This document shows positions 62,333 through 64,000 of a stretch of DNA of 64,000 nt, one piece after another (the stretch's first letter is position 1; every line of letters starts with the position of its first letter). The notes under the pieces are model-generated. The model was given only the letters and a program-made list of their open reading frames with translations, did not search any database and was not told the DNA's origin. The stretch covers positions 206,680 to 270,679 of the forward strand of contig JAMPAC010000001.1 in NCBI GenBank assembly GCA_023667395.1, written 5' to 3'. The DNA comes from Blautia sp. (lineage in GTDB: Bacteria; Bacillota; Clostridia; Lachnospirales; Lachnospiraceae). The translations under genes were made by a program, and so were the position numbers.

Positions 62333-63742
62333 ATGAGAAAAATAAACACCAAAATCAAACTGCGGATCCTGAGTGTCTGCATATGCCTGTTTTCCCTGGT
62401 ATGCACCGGATGCTCCGGGTCATCTTCCAGCGCTTCCGGATATACGGATGCCAAGAACGGCGTGGTGGTGGTCTGCGAATATCTGGCCAATATCGCCGTG
62501 GAAAAAGACGGACAATATATGACCGTGTCAGACGCGGAACAGGCGATTGCCCACGGCAGCGGTTTTTTCATAGGAAACACGGGAGAAAATCCCCAATACC
62601 TGATCACCAACTATCATGTGATCGAGGATTACATGGAATATAACGCAGGAGAAACTTTCTTTGTGGAGGACACGGACGGGATCATTTATTACATGAAGAG
62701 TTACCTCCGGGTCTACTTTGATTCCTCGGATTACGCGGAGGCCTATGTGGTGGACTACAACAAAACCGCTGATGTGGCGGTTCTGCGCCTGGAGAAGCCC
62801 ACTGACGCCCGGAAAGCCCTGCTTCTCTGTTCTCCCACGAACGACATGGTGGGATCCAAGGTTTACGCCATCGGCTACCCCGGCCTGTCCGACAATCTCA
62901 GTGTGGATTCCGTCACTTCCTGGGGACTGGATGATATCACCCTTACATCTGGCATCATCAGCCGCCTGACCACCACATCCGGAACCGGCGTGCAGAGCAT
63001 ACAGATCGACGTTGCCATCAAGCATGGAAATTCCGGCGGCCCGCTGGTCAACGAAAGCGGATCCGTTCTGGGCATCAATACATGGAGTGTCACCAACAGC
63101 AGCGCAGAAGAAACAAATTATGCCGTCAATATCGATGAGGTCATCGCTCTCCTGAACCTCCACAGCATACCATATGCCACGGAATCCTCTGCAGGCCATG
63201 GGGCGAATCCGGCGGTCATTATTGGTATCTGTGCGGCCGTCGCCGTTATAGCGGTAATCCTCATCCTGGTGATTCTCAAAGGCAGGAAATCCTCCGGTGA
63301 AAAGTCCGGTACACCGTCACAGCCTGCTTCCCAGGACGGCGGATATACTCCTGCACCCCCCGCACCGCCGTCAGGCTCCGCAGCCCCCGGACGCAAAACC
63401 GATCCACAGGATTCCGGGTTCCGGCTCCAGGGCGTGTCAGGAGCGCTGGAGGGAAGGCGTTTTATGATCAGAAAGGACAGCCCGCTGACACTGGGACGGA
63501 ATCCTGATATCTGTAATGTGACATTTCCCGCCAATACTACGGGTGTCAGCAATCAACACTGTCAGATCTGGTATGACCATGGAAAAATTTACATTAAGGA
63601 TCTGGGATCCAGTCACGGCACTTTCCTCGTCTCAGGGGCGAAGCTGGCCGCAAACCAGCCCATGCTGCTGTCTCCGGGAGAGAGTTTCAGCCTGGGTTCC
63701 GAGGAGCAGACTCTGGTATTAGTTCAAAAGGGAGGCAATTAA
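62333..63742 (+). CDS. Exported trypsin-like protease with transmembrane segment and FHA domain
   Basis: 469 residues. An N-terminal signal sequence ends in a lipobox-like CTGC (Cys27). The trypsin-like (HtrA-type) domain has His95 (ITNYHVIED), Asp147 (TADVAVLRL) and Ser234 (GNSGGPLV). A membrane helix lies at ~293-316, a Pro/Ala/Ser linker follows, and the last ~100 residues are an FHA domain with LGRNPD, VSNQHCQIW and LGSSHGTFL. The order puts the protease outside and the phosphothreonine reader inside, so the protein can link cytoplasmic phosphorylation to surface proteolysis. GGAAGG precedes the start. Confidence 0.9.
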   Translation: MRKINTKIKLRILSVCICLFSLVCTGCSGSSSSASGYTDAKNGVVVVCEYLANIAVEKDGQYMTVSDAEQAIAHGSGFFIGNTGENPQYLITNYHVIEDYMEYNAGETFFVEDTDGIIYYMKSYLRVYFDSSDYAEAYVVDYNKTADVAVLRLEKPTDARKALLLCSPTNDMVGSKVYAIGYPGLSDNLSVDSVTSWGLDDITLTSGIISRLTTTSGTGVQSIQIDVAIKHGNSGGPLVNESGSVLGINTWSVTNSSAEETNYAVNIDEVIALLNLHSIPYATESSAGHGANPAVIIGICAAVAVIAVILILVILKGRKSSGEKSGTPSQPASQDGGYTPAPPAPPSGSAAPGRKTDPQDSGFRLQGVSGALEGRRFMIRKDSPLTLGRNPDICNVTFPANTTGVSNQHCQIWYDHGKIYIKDLGSSHGTFLVSGAKLAANQPMLLSPGESFSLGSEEQTLVLVQKGGN

Positions 63743-63743
63743 A

Positions 63744-64000
63744 ATGGCTGATCAGTTTTGTCCCCATTGCATGCATCATCTGTCCAAGGCGCAGAATTTC
63801 TGCCCTGACTGCGGCATGGACATCAATATGGAAGCGCCGCCCCACCATCTGCCCATAGGCACGGTACTGCGCAACAGGGGAAAACACGCTTTTCTATTCG
63901 GCGTGGTGAAAGGCGAGGGCGGCTTTGGCCTTACCTATATTGGCAGGGAATTGTCCTCTGACCGCCTGGTGGCGATCAAGGAATATTATCCTTTCCGCTG
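63744..64000 (+). CDS. Zinc-ribbon Ser/Thr protein kinase (cut by the window edge)
   Basis: The first 85 codons only. A zinc ribbon CPHCMHHLSKAQNFCPDCG is followed by the start of a Ser/Thr kinase domain: the glycine loop KGEGGFGLTYIGREL and the ATP-binding Lys in VAIKEYYPF, a form common in Clostridia. The start ATG follows GGGAGG, just after the protease stop (TAAAATG). It is the probable writer for the FHA readers and PP2C erasers upstream. The rest lies outside the window. Confidence 0.9.
   Translation, partial: MADQFCPHCMHHLSKAQNFCPDCGMDINMEAPPHHLPIGTVLRNRGKHAFLFGVVKGEGGFGLTYIGRELSSDRLVAIKEYYPFR

Overview
The window looks like chromosomal DNA of a gut-type Clostridia, most likely Lachnospiraceae. 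This is inferred from gene families and signals, not from a marker gene. Supporting signs are strong AGGAGG ribosome sites, Lpl-type sugar ABC importers without their own ATPase, YesM/YesN-like two-component pairs, an ECF sigma factor with a DUF4179-type anti-sigma factor, and several AraC, LacI and ROK regulators. Most of the window is of moderate GC. Three stretches are visibly more AT-rich: 31.7-34.9 kb, 37.2-41.0 kb and 57.5-59.1 kb. They hold accessory-type genes. I found no insertion sequence, prophage, CRISPR array or rRNA. The only tRNA is a tRNA-Lys cut by the left edge.

Layout. 0-2.5 kb (-): tRNA-Lys, a decayed cupin gene, an MFS transporter and an AraC regulator. 2.6-12.9 kb (+): a catabolic cluster with a cysteine desulfidase/serine dehydratase-family enzyme, a URO-D-family protein, an aldo/keto reductase, two M20 (Sapep-type) dipeptidases and an ABC importer, closed by a second AraC gene. 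13.9-15.5 kb: AAA-ATPase/PD-(D/E)XK protein coupled to that AraC gene. 15.5-17.6 kb (-): a Fur-type operon with a metal permease, an unknown protein and a strong palindromic operator. 17.9-19.4 kb (-): anti-sigma and ECF sigma factor. 19.5-25.5 kb (+): YesM/YesN-like pair, heparinase II/III-family protein and PilZ protein. 25.5-31.6 kb (-): agmatine-to-putrescine enzymes AguA and AguB behind a coiled-coil FtsX-type ABC exporter. 31.7-34.9 kb (-): a HEPN-like protein paired with an 892-residue double-NTPase, a candidate conflict or defence module. 34.9-36.9 kb (-): SASA-type esterase and ApbE lipoprotein. 37.3-41.0 kb (-): polyol/sugar dehydrogenase, GPH symporter and ROK regulator. 41.0-49.0 kb: PepSY lipoprotein, MATE transporter, response regulator, hybrid kinase and two membrane-anchored unknowns. 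49.1-56.8 kb: LacI regulator divergent from a fructan/sucrose operon (two permeases, binding protein, GH32, PfkB kinase). 56.9-58.9 kb (-): iron-sulfur flavoprotein and AAA/DUF234 ATPase. 59.1-64.0 kb (+): a phosphothreonine signalling operon (FHA, PP2C, PP2C, trypsin-FHA, Ser/Thr kinase) that runs off the right edge.

How they work together. The best-explained unit is the fructan locus: LacI controls an importer, GH32 releases fructose and PfkB phosphorylates it. The two Lpl-type importers would need a shared ATPase encoded elsewhere. The most interesting less-described units are the HEPN-like/KGGVGR-ATPase pair, the FHA/PP2C/protease/kinase operon, and the Fur-family metal operon with its unknown middle gene.
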